DNA of 64,000 bases, taken from NCBI GenBank assembly GCA_037389465.1, contig JAZARR010000214.1:3348001-3412000 (forward strand), written 5' to 3'. Below the pieces are notes generated by a model that saw only the letters and a list, made by a program, of their open reading frames with translations, did no database searches and was not told where the DNA came from. Source of the DNA: Baylisascaris procyonis (Eukaryota > Nematoda > Chromadorea > Rhabditida > Ascarididae). Positions 62,020 through 64,000 of the stretch are shown piece after piece; the stretch's first letter is position 1, and the number at the start of each line of letters is the position of its first letter. Position numbers and translations under genes: made by a program.

Positions 62020-64000
62020 AGGTTCATTGTATGATATTTCTTCGTAAGAGGGATAAATAACACCGTTGTGATAACTGCGTTTTGGTTATTTCTGCATTGA
62101 TCGTTCGTGCCTTTGCCACATACACGCAGACGCCTTTGATATTGAATTGAACCTGTAAGTACACACTGTCGTTGCCCGTTTATTGGCATTGTACTGCAAA
62201 ATGCGAGGGGACTGTGCCGCATGCGTTAGAACATATTTTTTTCGACGACACACCTTTTTCTTGCATATGCACGGTTGCAGGTAGGGTATTTCCACTAATT
62301 TGCATGTAAATACATAAATACATATAATAATTGCCTAAAGCTTGCAAGTGCGATGCATTGGTGTCAGGGGTTAGCCGACAGTCACCTTATTACTTTCACA
62401 CCTTCAACATTTAGACGTTGATTGAAGAAAGGGACAAAGATGAGCATGATGGGTATTTTAGATTACTGCATCAGGTATATTATACCTCTGTTTCTCCTCC
62501 TTCTTTCCTTCTGCTGAGCTCAAAACTGGGAGGAAAAAGGGGAGTGCAAATGTTATAAACTCAAATACCCTGACATGGCGTCGGATGCCCGAAATGCAAC
62601 GCATGCTGCAATGTAGTGTAATTTTAAAATCAAAGATAAGGGAAATCATTTGGCGAGTTCTCGTGGCAATACCAATATATTTTCTTCAGCGAATAGTAAC
62701 GACATTTCAGATATCGTTTTCCATTAGCATTATTTTGATGCTAGTTGCAAGTTCAGCGGTGTTTCGCATTCCAATAAAAATGATCTCAAATTTTTTTATC
62801 TTCATCATAATGCTTAAGCATATTTATTTTGCATTTCAACGTACTTGTAAAAGAAGATTGCTTTGCTTATCGGTAATTTTAAAGTACGAATGAGAATTGT
62901 GTTGTGGTTTCATGGGTTTTGCAGTGTTTCCAATGCTGTTAGACGCAGATTTTTAGGGAACGACTTTTACTTATTTGGCAAGATGATGCTCCGAAATGAA
63001 CAACAGTCTTCTTGGAATATCGATTTTTAGTTCTAATCATCTGAGACTTTTATCCGTTAAGGAAAATGTGTTAGATATGTGATAGTTCGGAAGCGAGCTG
63101 ACATCAAATTGTCCTTTTTAGATCAGCTGCGCTCCTCCGTTCACAAATTTGTAGAAATAACGAATGCAGTTTTGGCGCAAATATGGACGGACAAGGTCTG
63201 AGGATTTCTATCATTCCTCTCCGGGCCATCATTATCAATTACGGTGGCCCGAGGTGGATTTTGAGGGCAAATTAACCACTAACCACCTCTGAGCAAAATT
63301 AATCCATCAGTGCAATGACATCATTGAAACATTCCATTTGTTCCTATTTCTGCCCTTACAAGAACAATATTCGTTTATTGACGTAGACTTGGTACGAAAA
63401 TATTTTACAACTTGAGTGGTTAGCAAAGAGTGCAGTCACAACGGGAAGTTCTGATCACTTCTTATCAGTAGGTGATATCATTATCATCCTAACTGTTGAT
63501 TATCATTCCGTTGTAGTAAACCGGTCAAATGCTAAATACCTCTATTTGCTTTATAGGTCTGAGCCACGGTCTTCTCAATATACAAAAGAGTAATTCCAGA
63601 ATAATTCCAACGAATAAACAGAAAACAGCGAGGAAGTTGAAGATATGGAAGAGCAAAGAGAGAAATGAGAAAGGAATTCGACGATCCTCAAATCGAAGTG
63701 TATATTGCCTCTACATCACATTGGCTTTATGATCAAGAATTGTTCATCTAAGAGTAGAGGATTCCCTCGATGGATTTGAATGAAAACACTCTTGCTATTT
63801 AAGCGGGTTCTCAGCCCACATTTCCGATGCCCCTTTACTTATGCCCAAAATAAGCGATAGCATGAAGAAACAATAATTACAACAAGTATATGAGGAGGGC
63901 GGTAACAGCGTATATGAAAGAAGACAAGGAAGCCGGAAGTTATGCGAGGTAAAATGGAATACAGAGAGATAGCGAAAGCGAGAGAAAGCACAACATGGTT
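62020..64000. other. Intergenic; no gene seen
   Basis: AT-rich sequence with short open frames of no recognisable composition or splice support. The end of the window (63880-64000) is purine-rich on the plus strand. Confidence 0.5.

Overview
The window looks like nuclear DNA of a nematode, probably a parasitic species of the spirurid/filarial type. It is AT-rich. Genes have many small exons separated by introns of a few hundred bases to more than 2 kb, with nematode-type 3' splice sites (TTTCAG or TTTTAG, with a noticeable minority ending AAG). The protein families also fit: a major-sperm-protein-domain protein similar to the nematode SSP class, a Tribbles pseudokinase of the NIPI-3 type, and an ERGIC3/Erv46 orthologue. 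The species assignment is inference. Coding exons were found by reading splice phases and by recognising protein families; most open frames in the window are non-coding.

Layout. (1) 54-20984, plus strand: the 3' part of a large gene I do not recognise (5' end outside the window). A Ser/Thr-rich N-terminal half (exons 1-5) is followed by a tandem series of homologous phase-1 exons (about 3.1-9.7 kb), each encoding a Gln/Gly stretch, a Tyr-Gly-Tyr-type core and a Thr/Lys-rich end. Three interchangeable 3'-terminal exons follow (11908, 13420 and 20828). Each encodes a basic stretch and one hydrophobic segment that runs to the stop codon, that is, a tail anchor. (2) 22949-32285, plus strand: a complete nine-exon ERGIC3/Erv46 cargo-receptor gene, 382 residues. 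Its seventh intron contains (3) a two-exon gene on the minus strand for a 102-residue membrane protein, and its third intron contains a decayed non-LTR retrotransposon. (4) 36040-41779, minus strand: a ten-exon Tribbles pseudokinase gene. (5) 41.8-59 kb: mostly non-coding, with microsatellites, purine tracts, a second retrotransposon fragment, a good microRNA hairpin candidate carrying the miR-50/62/90 seed (about 55.3 kb), and a CpG-rich promoter-like patch at 56.7-57.0 kb with a possible orphan first exon. (6) 59077-61915, plus strand: a complete seven-exon gene for a secreted or membrane-anchored protein with a C-terminal MSP domain. (7) 61916-64000: nothing recognisable.

The genes do not form an operon or a pathway. 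ERGIC3 acts in ER-Golgi cargo transport, Tribbles in regulated protein turnover and stress or innate immune signalling, and the MSP-domain protein probably in sperm. The most unusual object is the first gene: it combines exchangeable repeat exons with exchangeable membrane anchors, all in compatible splice phases, so a single locus could produce many scaffold lengths on different membranes.
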